From positions 60,291-124,290 of the forward strand of contig NZ_VANU01000008.1 in assembly GCF_005771535.1 (NCBI RefSeq): DNA of 64,000 nucleotides. The letters are read 5' to 3'. This stretch comes from Arcobacter arenosus (GTDB lineage Bacteria; Campylobacterota; Campylobacteria; Campylobacterales; Arcobacteraceae). This document shows, one piece after another, positions 44,875-54,770 of the stretch (positions within the stretch are counted from its first letter, which is position 1; every line of letters starts with the position of its first letter). The position numbers and the translations under genes were made by a program. The notes under the pieces are model-generated. The model was given only the letters and a program-made list of their open reading frames with translations, ran no database searches and was not told where the DNA came from.

Positions 44875-47706
44875 ATGTCACAAAGTACATATGATGCACT
44901 CAAAGCAAAAATAGGTAGAAGATCATTTATTAAAATGGCTGCCGTTTCTGCTGCTGCTGGTGCAACAAGTGCTTTTGCTAATGATGGTGTTACTAGAGAA
45001 GCTACTAGTGAAGAGGTTAAAAATCCTTTTCCTGGTTCTAAAAAAGTAAAAACTATCTGTACTGCATGTTCTGTAGGATGCGGTATTATAGCTGAAGTAC
45101 AAAACGGGGTTTGGGTTAGACAAGAAGTAGCTCAAGATCATCCAATTTCATTAGGTGGGCACTGTTGTAAAGGTGCTGATATGATTGATATGGTTAGATC
45201 AGAAGTTAGATTAAAACACCCAATGGTAAAAGAAGCTGGAAAATGGAAAAGAATTTCTTGGGATGAAGCTTATACAAGAATTTCTGACAAAATGAATGCC
45301 TTGCATAAATCTGTTGGAGCTGACGCAGTTCAGTTCTTAGGTTCAGCAAAAATGAGTACGGAGCAAGCTTATTACTTCAGAAAATTTGCAGCAATGTATG
45401 GAACGAATAATATAGATCACCAAGCTAGAATTTGACATAGTGCAACAGTCGCCGGTGTGGCGAATACATGGGGTTATGGCGCTATGACTAACTCACTTGG
45501 AGATATCCAAAATGCAAAAGCTATTATTATATTTGGAGCAAACCCAGCGGTTAATCACCCTGTAGGTTTTGGACATTTCTTAAAAGCAAAAGAGAGAAAC
45601 AACGCAAAAATTATCGTTGTGGATCCAGTATTTACAAAAACAGCTGCAAAAGCTGATCATTATTGCAGAATTAGACCAGGTACAGATATTCCATTTATGT
45701 ATGGAATGTTAAACCTTATATTCCAAAATGGATGGCACGATAAGAAATTTATCGCTGACAGAGTTTATGGAATGGAAGATATTATGGAAGAAGCTAAAAA
45801 GTGGACTCCAGAAAAAGTTGAGGACGTTACAGGAGTTCCAGCAGAGCAGTTAATTCAAATAACTAGACTTTATGCTAAATCTACTCCAGGTACATTAATT
45901 TGGGCTATGGGTCTTACTCAACACACAATTGGTTCATCTAATACAAGAATGGCTCCAATTTTACAACTTGCACTTGGAAACATGGGTGAAGAAGGTGGTG
46001 GAACAAACATCTTAAGAGGTCATGATAATGTTCAAGGTGCAACAGATATGTGTTGTTTATCTCATACATTACCAGGTTATTATGGACTTGCTGATGGTTC
46101 ATGGAAATACTTCGCAAAATCTTGGGGAGTTGACTATGAGTGGCTTAAAGGAAGATTTAGAGCAAAAGAATGGATGAATAAACCAGGATTTACTCTTTCT
46201 AGATGGTGGGCTGGTGTTCTTGATGGAAAAGATGGTAACGATAAAGTAACAAATGGTGGAACAAACCTTAAAATGTTATTTGTTATGGGTAATGGTATTA
46301 CTTCAGTTGCACAACAAGCAAAAATCAAAGAGGGTCTAGACAATTTAGAAATGCTAGTACTTTGTGATCCTTTTGTAAATGAAGCTGCAATTTTAACAGA
46401 TAAACAAGATGATGTATTTATTTTACCAAGTGCAACACAATTTGAAACAAGTGGTTCAGTAACAGCAACAAATAGAACTGTTCAATGGAGAACTAAAGTT
46501 GTTGAGCCAATGTATGAATCTAAAACTGACCATGAAGTTATGTTTGAGTTATCAAAAAGATTAGGATTCTATGAGCAGTTTACTGCTGGAATGAAAATCA
46601 AAGATAACAAAAAAGATTTCACTTGGCCAGAAGATGCAACTAATGAGATTGCTAGAATCATCAAAACTATTGGTTTAACAGGTTGGACAGCAGATAGAAT
46701 CAAAAAACATACTGAAAATTGGCATATGTTTGACCAAATTTCAGGGCGTGGATATGGTGCTATGAAGGGCGAATATTATGGATTACCATGGCCATGTTGG
46801 ACGGAAAAACACGGTGGAAGCCCAATTTTATATAACATCAACAGAAGTGTAGTTGATGGAGGTATGGGATTTAGAAATAGATTTGGATTAGAACACAATG
46901 GTGTATCTCAATTAGCAGGTGCTGGAAGTGCTCCAAAAGCTTCATCTAATAAAGATGGATATCCAGAAATTACTAGAGATAACATTGAAGCAGTTCTTGG
47001 AATTACTTTAACAGCTGATGAAAAAGCAAAAATTGGTAAAAACTGGAAAGTTGATACTTCTAATATTATTGCTGAAAAATGTATGGAAAGAGGAATTGCT
47101 CCTTATGGAAATGCAAGAGCAAGAGCTAAAGTATGGACATTCCCAGATCAAATCCCAATGCACAGAGAGCCATTACACTCTCCAAGACAAGATTTAGTTA
47201 AACAGTATCCAAGTTATGCAGATAAAGCAAACCATTATAGAGTTGATACTAAATATGTTTCTAAACAGTCAGAAAAAGATTGGTCTAAAGAGTTCCCAAT
47301 TAACTTGGTAACAGGAAGACTTGTAAACATGAATGGTGCAGGTATGGAAAATAGAGCAAGTAAATATCTTGCTGCATTAACTCCTGAAATGTTCTGTGAA
47401 ATTAATCCTAATTTAGCTGGAAAGCTAGGAATTAGAGATGGTGCTATGATGTGGGTTCACTCACCTGAAGGTACTAAAATTAAAGTTAAAGCTAAGTATT
47501 CATTTAGTGTTAGTGAAGATAGAGTGTTTATGCCATTCCACTTTGCTGGTGCATTCCAAGGGGAAGATATGTCGCACAAATACCCAGCAGGTACAAAACC
47601 TTATGCTACTGGTGAGAGTGCAAATACAATTACAAATTACGGTTACGACATCATTACTCAGATTCCTGAGACAAAAGGTGGTTTATGTCGAATCGAAATG
47701 GCCTAA
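44875..47706 (+). CDS. fdhA: Respiratory formate dehydrogenase large subunit, selenocysteine-containing, Tat-exported
   Basis: An in-frame TGA at 45433-45435 is read as Sec187 in the context QARI-Sec-HSATV. With readthrough the protein has 943 residues. The N-terminus carries a twin-arginine signal (IGRRSFIKMAAVSAAAG), and the 4Fe-4S motif CTACSVGCG follows near residue 62. The remaining domains bind the bis-MGD Mo/W cofactor. It oxidises formate in the periplasm, passing electrons through FdhB to the membrane cytochrome FdhC. It differs from fdhF in having the Tat signal and about 200 more residues. Confidence 0.95.
45433..45463 (+). promoter_or_regulatory. Sec TGA codon and SECIS hairpin in fdhA
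   Basis: TGA (45433-45435) is followed after 13 bases by TCGCC-GGTGT-GGCGA (45449-45463), a 5-bp stem with a GGTGT loop, close to the GGTTT loop in fdhF. Confidence 0.8.
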
Positions 47707-47716
47707 GGAGTGACTG

Positions 47717-48331
47717 ATGAGTAATAGTGAAAAAGCTAGATTAAAATTTTATTGCGATGAACAAAGATGTATCGCATGTGATGGTTGTTCGGTTGCTTGT
47801 GCAGAAGCTCATGAGTTACCAGCAGGTATCAATAGAAGAAAAGTAATTACAATGAATGAAGGTATTGAAAACCTTGAGTATTCATTATCAATTGCTTGTA
47901 TGCATTGTACAGATGCACCTTGTGAACAAGTTTGTCCAGTAGATTGTTTCTACATTAGAGAAGATGGAATTGTTTTACACGATAAAGAAAAATGTATTGG
48001 TTGTGGCTATTGTTTATATGCTTGTCCTTTCGGAGCTCCTCAATTTCCTCAAGATGGTGCATTTGGTACTAAAGGTGCTATGGATAAATGTACAATGTGT
48101 GCTGGTGGTCCACTTGAAACAAATAGTGAACATGAAAGAGAACTTTATGGGCAAAATAGAATTGCTGAAGGTAAAGTTCCTGTTTGTGCAGCTATGTGTT
48201 CGACAAAAGCACTATTAGTTGGTGATTCTCAAGAAGTGTCTAAAATCTATAGACAAAGAGTATTATCATCTGGACATGGTGTTAAAGTTCAACCATATGG
48301 ATGGTCGACAGCATATAGTTCAAATATATAA
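47717..48331 (+). CDS. fdhB: Formate dehydrogenase iron-sulfur subunit
   Basis: The 204-residue subunit has four 4Fe-4S motifs: CIACDGCSVACAEAH, CMHCTDAPCEQVCPVD, CIGCGYCLYACPFG and CTMCAGG/CAAMCSTKA. It has no signal of its own and is likely carried out with FdhA by Tat. It lacks the C-terminal membrane anchor of E. coli FdnH. It follows fdhA by ten bases. Confidence 0.93.
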   Translation: MSNSEKARLKFYCDEQRCIACDGCSVACAEAHELPAGINRRKVITMNEGIENLEYSLSIACMHCTDAPCEQVCPVDCFYIREDGIVLHDKEKCIGCGYCLYACPFGAPQFPQDGAFGTKGAMDKCTMCAGGPLETNSEHERELYGQNRIAEGKVPVCAAMCSTKALLVGDSQEVSKIYRQRVLSSGHGVKVQPYGWSTAYSSNI

Positions 48332-48346
48332 TAAGGTAGATAGAGA

Positions 48347-49246
48347 ATGAAAACGAAATATATAGTTTTAACTCTATTGACTCTATCAGCATTAGCCTTT
48401 GGTGCTAATGCAGATAGTGCAATATGGGGAAAAGACTTAGTACCAAACATTTTAGGTTATGATAAAGAGGGTTCATTGCATCTTGGACCTTTATTTACAC
48501 TTTTACAGGGTAAATATTTTTCTATTGCATTTTTAGCGATTTTGTTTGGTGTACCTGCAGTTTTCGCTTTACACTATTTTATTATTGGACCTAAAATATT
48601 TTCTCATGATAGAAAAAAAATTAAAGTATTCAATATGTTTCATAGATTGATTCACTGGATTGCTGGATTTTCATTTTTAGTACTTATCCCAACAGGATTT
48701 GTAATGATATTTGGTTCAGTATTTGAAGGTGGAGCTTTTGTAAGAATCTGTAAAGAGTTACATGCAATTGCAACAGTGTTCTTTGCTATTTCTGTTATTC
48801 CAATGACAATCATGTGGATAAGAGAGATGTTACCAACAATGGACGATGTAAAATGGATGATGATTCTAGGTGGATACTTAAGTAAAGTAAAAAGACCAAT
48901 TCCTGCAGGTAAATTTAATGCAGGTCAAAAAATGTGGTTTTGGGTTTGTACTTTTGGTGGGATTTTAATGATTCTAACTGGTGCAGCAATGTATTTTCAG
49001 GACTTCACTCTTCCTGTACTTGCTACATATGGTATAACACAAATCGATTTTTTAAGAGCATGCGCAATTATTCACAATGTAATGGGAATGGCTGTAGCTG
49101 CATTATTCTTTACTCACGTATATATGTCAATGTTTGCAATTAAAGGTGCAATTCATTCGATGATTAGTGGGTATAAAGAGGAAGAAGAGATTGAAATTCT
49201 TCACAGCTCTTATTACAAAAAGTTAAAAGAGCAAAAACAATTATAA
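48347..49246 (+). CDS. fdhC: Formate dehydrogenase cytochrome b subunit
   Basis: The 299-residue protein begins with a signal-like helix ending FGANA and then has four membrane segments typical of FdnI/FdhC-type diheme cytochromes. Histidines suitable as haem ligands lie in FHRLIHWIAG (about 103), KELHAIATVFF (about 139) and CAIIHNVMGMAVAALFFTHVYMS (about 245). It transfers electrons from FdhB to menaquinone. Confidence 0.92.
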   Translation: MKTKYIVLTLLTLSALAFGANADSAIWGKDLVPNILGYDKEGSLHLGPLFTLLQGKYFSIAFLAILFGVPAVFALHYFIIGPKIFSHDRKKIKVFNMFHRLIHWIAGFSFLVLIPTGFVMIFGSVFEGGAFVRICKELHAIATVFFAISVIPMTIMWIREMLPTMDDVKWMMILGGYLSKVKRPIPAGKFNAGQKMWFWVCTFGGILMILTGAAMYFQDFTLPVLATYGITQIDFLRACAIIHNVMGMAVAALFFTHVYMSMFAIKGAIHSMISGYKEEEEIEILHSSYYKKLKEQKQL

Positions 49247-49254
49247 AAGGAAAA

Positions 49255-49290
49255 CTCTCCATATAGCATCAAAGTGGAGAGATTCTTTTA
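49255..49290 (+). terminator. Terminator after fdhC
   Basis: CTCTCCA (49255-49261) pairs with TGGAGAG (49275-49281) around a 13-base loop, followed by ATTCTTTTA. It separates the fdh operon from the fdhD promoter just downstream. Confidence 0.6.
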
Positions 49291-49292
49291 AT

Positions 49293-49333
49293 TGTCATAT
49301 AAATGACAGACTGAAATGTTAAATTTATATACA
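49293..49333 (+). promoter_or_regulatory. CooA-like site 3 and -10 box before fdhD
   Basis: TGTCA-TATAAA-TGACA (49293-49308) is followed by TATACA (49328-49333) with 30 bases between centres, the same geometry as the two sites near the CooA-like regulator gene. Confidence 0.65.
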
Positions 49334-49428
49334 ATTTAATTTTTAGATTGAATTTGTAATATAAATTTAACTTTTAGTTTATTTTTTTAATTTTAAATAT
49401 GCAAAATTTGCATATTAAAGAGGATAGT

Positions 49429-50217
49429 ATGGATAACTCAAGATATTTAAAAAAGATTATCATTGATAGAGTAAATGGTGATGAAGTAACAGAAGTAGAA
49501 GATGTAACAATTGAAGAAGCTAGATTAAATGTATATTTAAATGGTGAAAAAGCTATTTCAATGATGTGTATACCAATAGATCAAGATGCTCATGCTATTG
49601 GGTTTTTAATGAGTGAAAATGTAATCTCTTCTATAGATGATGTTCAAGAAATCACTTTAAGTGAAGATGGATTAAGAGTTGATATAACAGCAAAAATTGA
49701 CGAAAATTCATTAACTAATCTTTATAAAGAAAAAACACTAGTAAGTGGTTGCGGTGGTGGAGTAACAGGAAATATAGCAGGGAATGTTGAAGTTCCTTTT
49801 AACCAAACAAATTTTGTGATTAGTCCAGAAGTTATTAGCCGTGAAGTAGCCATTTTCTATAGAGATAGTGAACTTTATAAATTAACAGGTTGTGTACATA
49901 AAGCAATGCTTTATCTAGAAGATGGAACTACAGTAACATCTGAAGATATTGGTAGACACAATGCAATTGATAAAGTTGTTGGAAAATGTAAAATAAAAGG
50001 CTTAGATACAACAAAATCGGTTTTATTTGTATCTGGAAGATTAAGTTCAGAAATGGTTGTAAAAGCAGTTATGCATAAAGTACCAATTGTAGTTTCAAGA
50101 ACTGCACCAACTCATTTAGGTGTTATGACTGCACATACACATGGAGTTACGCTTATAGGTTTTGCTAGAGGTAAAAAGATGAATGTATACACACATAGTG
50201 GAAGAGTTGTAGGATAA
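49429..50217 (+). CDS. fdhD: Formate dehydrogenase sulfurtransferase FdhD
   Basis: FdhD moves sulfur from a cysteine desulfurase to the Mo/W cofactor of formate dehydrogenase, which is needed for activity. The 262-residue protein has the family segments SGCGGGVTGN and TSEDIGRHNAIDKVVG, and VSRTAPTHLGVMTA near the end. Only one Cys remains in the CxxC position seen in E. coli FdhD. ATG 49429 follows AAAGAGGATAGT; an in-frame ATG 30 bases earlier has no such site. It leads the operon down to tupC. Confidence 0.92.
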   Translation: MDNSRYLKKIIIDRVNGDEVTEVEDVTIEEARLNVYLNGEKAISMMCIPIDQDAHAIGFLMSENVISSIDDVQEITLSEDGLRVDITAKIDENSLTNLYKEKTLVSGCGGGVTGNIAGNVEVPFNQTNFVISPEVISREVAIFYRDSELYKLTGCVHKAMLYLEDGTTVTSEDIGRHNAIDKVVGKCKIKGLDTTKSVLFVSGRLSSEMVVKAVMHKVPIVVSRTAPTHLGVMTAHTHGVTLIGFARGKKMNVYTHSGRVVG

Positions 50218-50221
50218 TGTT

Positions 50222-50641
50222 ATGGGAAAGATGCAAAAAGAGATTAATTTAGATGAAACTCAAAAAGAATTACTTCTTAGCAATTTAGACGAAGATGGGA
50301 AACTATCTTGTCTAAAAGCTTTTAAAGTAGCAAGATTAATTGGTGTAGAGCCAATTGATATGTCTGATGCTTGTAAAAGTGAAAATATAAAAATTACAAA
50401 TTGTGAATTGGGGGTATTTGGAAAAATACAATTCCATGATGCTGAAGATGCAATTTATAACAAAATAGCAAAAAATTTCACACAAGACAAAGATGTTACT
50501 TGTAGAATTTTATGGGAATTAGCAAAGGAATCAAGCTTAAGAAGAGTCGGTTCAACAGTTAAATTTACTGATGTAGAAGTAACAAACTGTCAACTTGGAT
50601 GTTTTAGAACAAGAAAGGGACATCGTGAAGTCAAAAATTAA
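50222..50641 (+). CDS. Conserved protein with a duplicated Cys motif, next to fdhD and modE
   Basis: The 139-residue protein looks like two copies of one unit. The first (about 24-68) has KLSCLKAFKVARLIGVEP and ends ITNCELGVFGK; the second (about 90-131) has DVTCRILWELAKESSLRRVG and ends VTNCQLGCFR. Each unit thus has an initial Cys before a helix and an NC-x-LG motif at its end. The helix arrangement resembles a helix-turn-helix. I do not know a named family. It overlaps modE by 17 bases, so a role in metal or cofactor control is plausible. Confidence 0.65.
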   Translation: MGKMQKEINLDETQKELLLSNLDEDGKLSCLKAFKVARLIGVEPIDMSDACKSENIKITNCELGVFGKIQFHDAEDAIYNKIAKNFTQDKDVTCRILWELAKESSLRRVGSTVKFTDVEVTNCQLGCFRTRKGHREVKN

Positions 50642-50987
50642 AATCTGGATTGAAGATGATAATGACAATCTAATATTTGGTGGTGGAAAAACACAAATTT
50701 TAGAACTTATTGATGAAACTGGTTCAATTTCAGAAGCATCAAAAAGAGCGGGTATGAATTATAAAAAAGCATGGAGTCATATAAAAATACTTCAAAAGTA
50801 TATTGATGATGAGCTTGTTATTGTACAAAAAGGTAGAAATAGTGGTGGTACAAAGTTAACACCAAAAGCAAAAGAGTTAGTTGAGAATTTCAAAAAATTA
50901 AAAGAAGATATCAAAGCTTTTAGTGATGAAAGATTTACCCAACTTTTTTTAAATGAAAAAATGATTAATTGTGTTAAGGAAGATTAG
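50625..50987 (+). CDS. modE: ModE-type DNA-binding regulator without molybdate-binding domain
   Basis: The 120-residue protein starts at GTG 50625, preceded by AAAGGGACA; an earlier in-frame ATG at 50595 lies inside the previous gene. It matches the N-terminal winged helix-turn-helix of ModE: KTQILELIDETGSISEASKRAGMNYKKAWSHIK, then RNSGGTKLTPKAKELVENF. The C-terminal MOP domains are missing, so it may sense molybdate or tungstate another way. The tupABC uptake genes lie downstream and are likely targets. Confidence 0.82.
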   Translation: MKSKIKIWIEDDNDNLIFGGGKTQILELIDETGSISEASKRAGMNYKKAWSHIKILQKYIDDELVIVQKGRNSGGTKLTPKAKELVENFKKLKEDIKAFSDERFTQLFLNEKMINCVKED

Positions 50988-51962
50988 ATGATTAAGTTAA
51001 ATTCACTTCAGTTTTCAAATGTACTACCACTAGAATATGATATAGACCAAACTATAAATCCATTAAAAAATAACGAAATTATAGAAAATAAAATCAATGA
51101 ATTTTCATCAAAATTTGGATTTGAGAATCTTAAAACTTTTAAGTTTAATAAAGATGGTTTTATCTCTTTAATGCTTTCTTTAAAAGGAAAAATTAGTGTT
51201 AGTGTAGGGGAGAGTGAAGCTATAGTTCAAGCAGCTAATTTCTTAATAGAAAAAGGTTTTGAGATAGATTTAATTCCTCTTACAAAAGAGGGCTTTGTAG
51301 ATTTATCTAAACTATCTAAATGTGACTATATATTTTGTTCTTCATATGTAATGGATACATATATAAAAACAAATTTAGATGTAGTAAAAGAAAAAACACA
51401 AGCTACAATTATCTCTAATATTAGTGCAACATTATCTAATCATGGTTCAGATATTGTATTGCTAGATGCGTATAAACTTACTGGATACTCATTGGACTCA
51501 ATAATCTTATACAATGATGAATTTGAGCAGAGTGTAATCTCTGAAATTTCAACAATTTCAATTTATCAAATAGAAAAAAATATTAAAAAAATTAATTATG
51601 AAAAAAATATTAAAGATAGATTTTTGGAAACTCTTAATGGGGAGTTTAATACTAACATTTTTTATTTTGTAAATCCAAAAGATACTTTAGAGTATACACT
51701 TCACTTTGGATTGAAGGGTATAAAAGCAAGGGAAATAATCAGAACTTTAGCTTTGGAAAACATACTTGTTACAAATGGTGAAGGGTGTTCACTTGGTTTT
51801 TCTAAACCGTCAAGAATTATACAGGAAATGACTTATACAGAAAGTGAATCTCGATGGGTTTTAAGTTTAGATTTTAGTGAATATTTAGATGATGAAACTA
51901 TTTTAAATGTAGTTAAAAAAATCTCTAAAAAATATAGACAAATTTTACTTTTAAATTCATAG
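50988..51962 (+). CDS. NifS-like PLP-dependent (class V fold) enzyme
   Basis: The 324-residue protein resembles cysteine desulfurases in its middle and C-terminus: VGESEAIVQAANFLIEKGFEI, a likely PLP lysine in DAYKLTGYSL (about 166), and NGEGCSLGFSKPSRIIQEMTY, whose Cys lines up with the catalytic-loop Cys. The N-terminus is short and diverged. FdhD needs sulfur from a desulfurase (IscS in E. coli), and selenium delivery to SelD can use the same type of enzyme. Its place between fdhD/modE and moeA suggests a dedicated sulfur or selenium donor. This is inference. Confidence 0.6.
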   Translation: MIKLNSLQFSNVLPLEYDIDQTINPLKNNEIIENKINEFSSKFGFENLKTFKFNKDGFISLMLSLKGKISVSVGESEAIVQAANFLIEKGFEIDLIPLTKEGFVDLSKLSKCDYIFCSSYVMDTYIKTNLDVVKEKTQATIISNISATLSNHGSDIVLLDAYKLTGYSLDSIILYNDEFEQSVISEISTISIYQIEKNIKKINYEKNIKDRFLETLNGEFNTNIFYFVNPKDTLEYTLHFGLKGIKAREIIRTLALENILVTNGEGCSLGFSKPSRIIQEMTYTESESRWVLSLDFSEYLDDETILNVVKKISKKYRQILLLNS

Positions 51963-51971
51963 GAGAATATT

Positions 51972-53216
51972 TTGAAAAAAGAGTTTTTAGATTTCGAACT
52001 TGCGGTAGAAAAATCTTTGGAAAATGCAAAAGCTACAAAATTTACAGAGATTGTAAATATAGAAGATGCTTTAAATAGAATCATTTCAAAAGATGTATTA
52101 TGTAGAAAAAATCTTCCTTCTTTTAATAACTCTGCAATGGATGGTTTTGCAGTAAAGTTTTTAGATGCTGGAAAATCTTTAAAAGTAAAAAAAATAATTT
52201 TTGCAGGTGAAAAAGTTGAACCTTGTTTAGAAGAAAATGAGTGTTATAAAATTATGACTGGAGCACAAGTTCCAAGTGATGTTGATACTATCATTCCAAT
52301 TGAAGATGTAATAAGTTACAAAGATGAGATTGTAACTATTCCTGAGTATATTAAAAAAGGTTCTTCTTTAAGATTAAAAGGTGAAGAGAAAGCTATTAAT
52401 GATGTTTTATTTAAAAAGGGTGAAACTATAAATTCTTCAACTCTTGCTGTTTTTGCATCACAAGGAATTACTAAAATTGAAGTTTATAAAAAAATATCAA
52501 TTGCAGTAGTATCAACAGGGAATGAACTAAAAGAGCCTTGGGAAGAAGCAAGTGAGGATGAGATATATAATTGTAATTCCTATGCAATCACTACACTTCT
52601 TGAAGAAAAAGGGTTTGACTCTACTTATATTGGTGTTATTCCAGATAATTTAGAGCAATCTATTGATTTTATTAATAGTTTGAGTTGTTATGACGTTGTT
52701 ATTACAACAGGAGGTATCTCTATGGGAGATGCAGATTTTATGGCAGAAGCTTTTAGACAAAATGGTTTAAAAACAATTTTTCATGGAGTTAATATAAAAC
52801 CAGGTAGGCCTATTATGATGGGTGTTATAGAAAAAGAGTTTAATAATTGCTTTGTTATGTGTTTACCTGGTAATCCTTTAACTGCAATGGTAAATATGCA
52901 TCTATTTGCAATACCTGTATTAAATAAGATTCAAGGAGGAAATTCTATTTATCAAGATATTTGTTTGGCTGTAAATAAAGAAGATTTTAAAACAAAAACA
53001 GGTCGAGTGAATATTGTATTAGGAACAGCTAAAAGTGGCGAATTTAATGTTACAAAAAAGAATAAATACGGTTCAGGAATGATTACAGTACTAAATGAAA
53101 GTAATGCAATTGTTGTTACTAAGCCAGATAAAGATTTTACAGCTCAAGGTGAGTTTCTAAGGGTGATTAGATTTGGTTGCTCATATTTAGAAACTAAAAC
53201 AGAAATATTTAATTAA
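51972..53216 (+). CDS. moeA: Molybdopterin molybdenumtransferase MoeA
   Basis: MoeA inserts molybdate or tungstate into adenylated molybdopterin made by MogA. The 414-residue protein has NNSAMDGFAVK (about 55), KIMTGAQVPSDVDTIIPIED, TGGISMGDADFM (about 254) and LPGNPLTAMVNMH, all family signatures. It starts at TTG 51972 with AGGAGA a few bases upstream. It sits just before the tungstate transporter genes. Confidence 0.93.
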   Translation: MKKEFLDFELAVEKSLENAKATKFTEIVNIEDALNRIISKDVLCRKNLPSFNNSAMDGFAVKFLDAGKSLKVKKIIFAGEKVEPCLEENECYKIMTGAQVPSDVDTIIPIEDVISYKDEIVTIPEYIKKGSSLRLKGEEKAINDVLFKKGETINSSTLAVFASQGITKIEVYKKISIAVVSTGNELKEPWEEASEDEIYNCNSYAITTLLEEKGFDSTYIGVIPDNLEQSIDFINSLSCYDVVITTGGISMGDADFMAEAFRQNGLKTIFHGVNIKPGRPIMMGVIEKEFNNCFVMCLPGNPLTAMVNMHLFAIPVLNKIQGGNSIYQDICLAVNKEDFKTKTGRVNIVLGTAKSGEFNVTKKNKYGSGMITVLNESNAIVVTKPDKDFTAQGEFLRVIRFGCSYLETKTEIFN

Positions 53217-53248
53217 AACAAAAATAAACTTTATATTAGGAGAAAAAA

Positions 53249-54061
53249 ATGAAGAAAACGTTATTAGGATTAGGATTAGGTGCTATGTTAGCATCATCAA
53301 TGATGGCACAAGATTTAATGATGGCAACAACAACAAGTACAGATAATACTGGTTTATTAGATTATTTAGCACCAAAATTTGAAAAAGATACAGGTGTAAC
53401 TTTAAAATGGGTAGCAACAGGAACTGGAAAAGCACTTAAAATGGGTGGTAATTGTGATGTTGATATTTTATTTGTACATGCACCAGCATCTGAGAAAAAA
53501 TTTATTGCAACTGGATTTGGTGTTGATAGACAACAAGTTATGTACAACGATTTTGTAATTATTGGACCAAAAGAGGATCCTGCAAAAGTTTCTGGGATGG
53601 CACCAAGTGTTGCACTTAATGCAATTAAATCTCAAGAGGCTAAGTTTTTCTCAAGAGGTGATAATTCTGGAACTAATAAAAAAGAACTTTCTTTATGGAA
53701 AAATGCAAAAGTTGATACAAAAGAAGCTTCAACTTGGTATGTTCAAACTGGTCAAGGTATGTTAAGAACAATTAATATGGCATCTGAAAAAGCTGGATAT
53801 ACAATGACAGATAGAGGAACTTGGATTAAATATATGTCTCAACAAGGTGACAAAAACCTAATGAAAATTGTTGTTGAAGGTGATAAAACATTATTCAATC
53901 AATATTCTGTTGTATCAATCAACAAAGAAAAATGTTCTAATGTAAAACCTGAATTAGCTAAAAAATTCACTAATTGGGTAGTAAGTCCTGCAACTCAACA
54001 AGTTATTGCTGATTTTAGACTTTTAGGTCAAGCATTATTTATTCCTAACGCTGGGAAATAA
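53249..54061 (+). CDS. tupA: Tungstate ABC transporter substrate-binding protein TupA
   Basis: The 270-residue periplasmic protein has a signal peptide (MKKTLLGLGLGAMLASSMMA) and then MMATTTSTDNTGLLDYL, the TTTST oxyanion-binding motif of TupA. This motif is typical of high-affinity tungstate binding and differs from ModA. Further motifs are VATGTGKALKMG, FSRGDNSGTN and TWYVQTGQGM. Tungstate uptake suits formate dehydrogenases with a W cofactor. Confidence 0.93.
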   Translation: MKKTLLGLGLGAMLASSMMAQDLMMATTTSTDNTGLLDYLAPKFEKDTGVTLKWVATGTGKALKMGGNCDVDILFVHAPASEKKFIATGFGVDRQQVMYNDFVIIGPKEDPAKVSGMAPSVALNAIKSQEAKFFSRGDNSGTNKKELSLWKNAKVDTKEASTWYVQTGQGMLRTINMASEKAGYTMTDRGTWIKYMSQQGDKNLMKIVVEGDKTLFNQYSVVSINKEKCSNVKPELAKKFTNWVVSPATQQVIADFRLLGQALFIPNAGK

Positions 54062-54074
54062 GGATTTTTAGAGA

Positions 54075-54770
54075 ATGAATCTATTTACTGATGGTTTCAA
54101 AGAGGCTATAGAGTTACTAACTTCTGGTAATGAGAGTGTATACTCTGCTATTACTACGACAATAACAGTATCTTCATGGTCTTTGATGATTAGTTTAATT
54201 ATTGGACTACCTTTAGGATTTTTCCTTGGGTATTATAACTTTAAAGGTAAGGCAGTAGTAAAAACAATTGTTGATACACTTTTAGCCTTACCAACAGTTG
54301 TAATTGGTTTAATTGCATATACTATGTTATCTCAAGTTGGACCATTTGGTAAATACGATTTACTCTTTTCTCAACAAGCAATTATTATTGGTCAAGTTGT
54401 ATTAGGACTTCCAATCATAATTGCTTTAACAGCAGCTGTTGTAGAAGCAGTTGACAAACGTCTTTATTTATCTTTAAAAGGATTAGGAGCAAAACCTAGA
54501 CAAATTATGTTTGCTACCTTAGAAGAGGCTAGATTTGGTCTTATGACAGCAGCAATGACTGCATATGGAAGAATCATAACTGAAATTGGTATTTCTATGA
54601 TGGTTGGTGGAAATATCAAATATCATACAAGAACTGTTACAACTGCTATTGCCCTTGAAACAGGGAAAGGTGAATTTGTAACTGGAATTGCATTAGGACT
54701 TGTTTTATTTGCAGTAGCATTAATAGTAAATATTAGTTTATCACTACTTAAAAGGAGATGGACTCAATGA
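54075..54770 (+). CDS. tupB: Tungstate ABC transporter permease TupB
   Basis: The 231-residue permease has about five membrane helices and the EAA-type loop GLGAKPRQIMFATLEEARFGLMTA (about 137-160) that contacts the ATPase. It follows tupA by 13 bases and overlaps tupC by 13 bases. Confidence 0.92.
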   Translation: MNLFTDGFKEAIELLTSGNESVYSAITTTITVSSWSLMISLIIGLPLGFFLGYYNFKGKAVVKTIVDTLLALPTVVIGLIAYTMLSQVGPFGKYDLLFSQQAIIIGQVVLGLPIIIALTAAVVEAVDKRLYLSLKGLGAKPRQIMFATLEEARFGLMTAAMTAYGRIITEIGISMMVGGNIKYHTRTVTTAIALETGKGEFVTGIALGLVLFAVALIVNISLSLLKRRWTQ

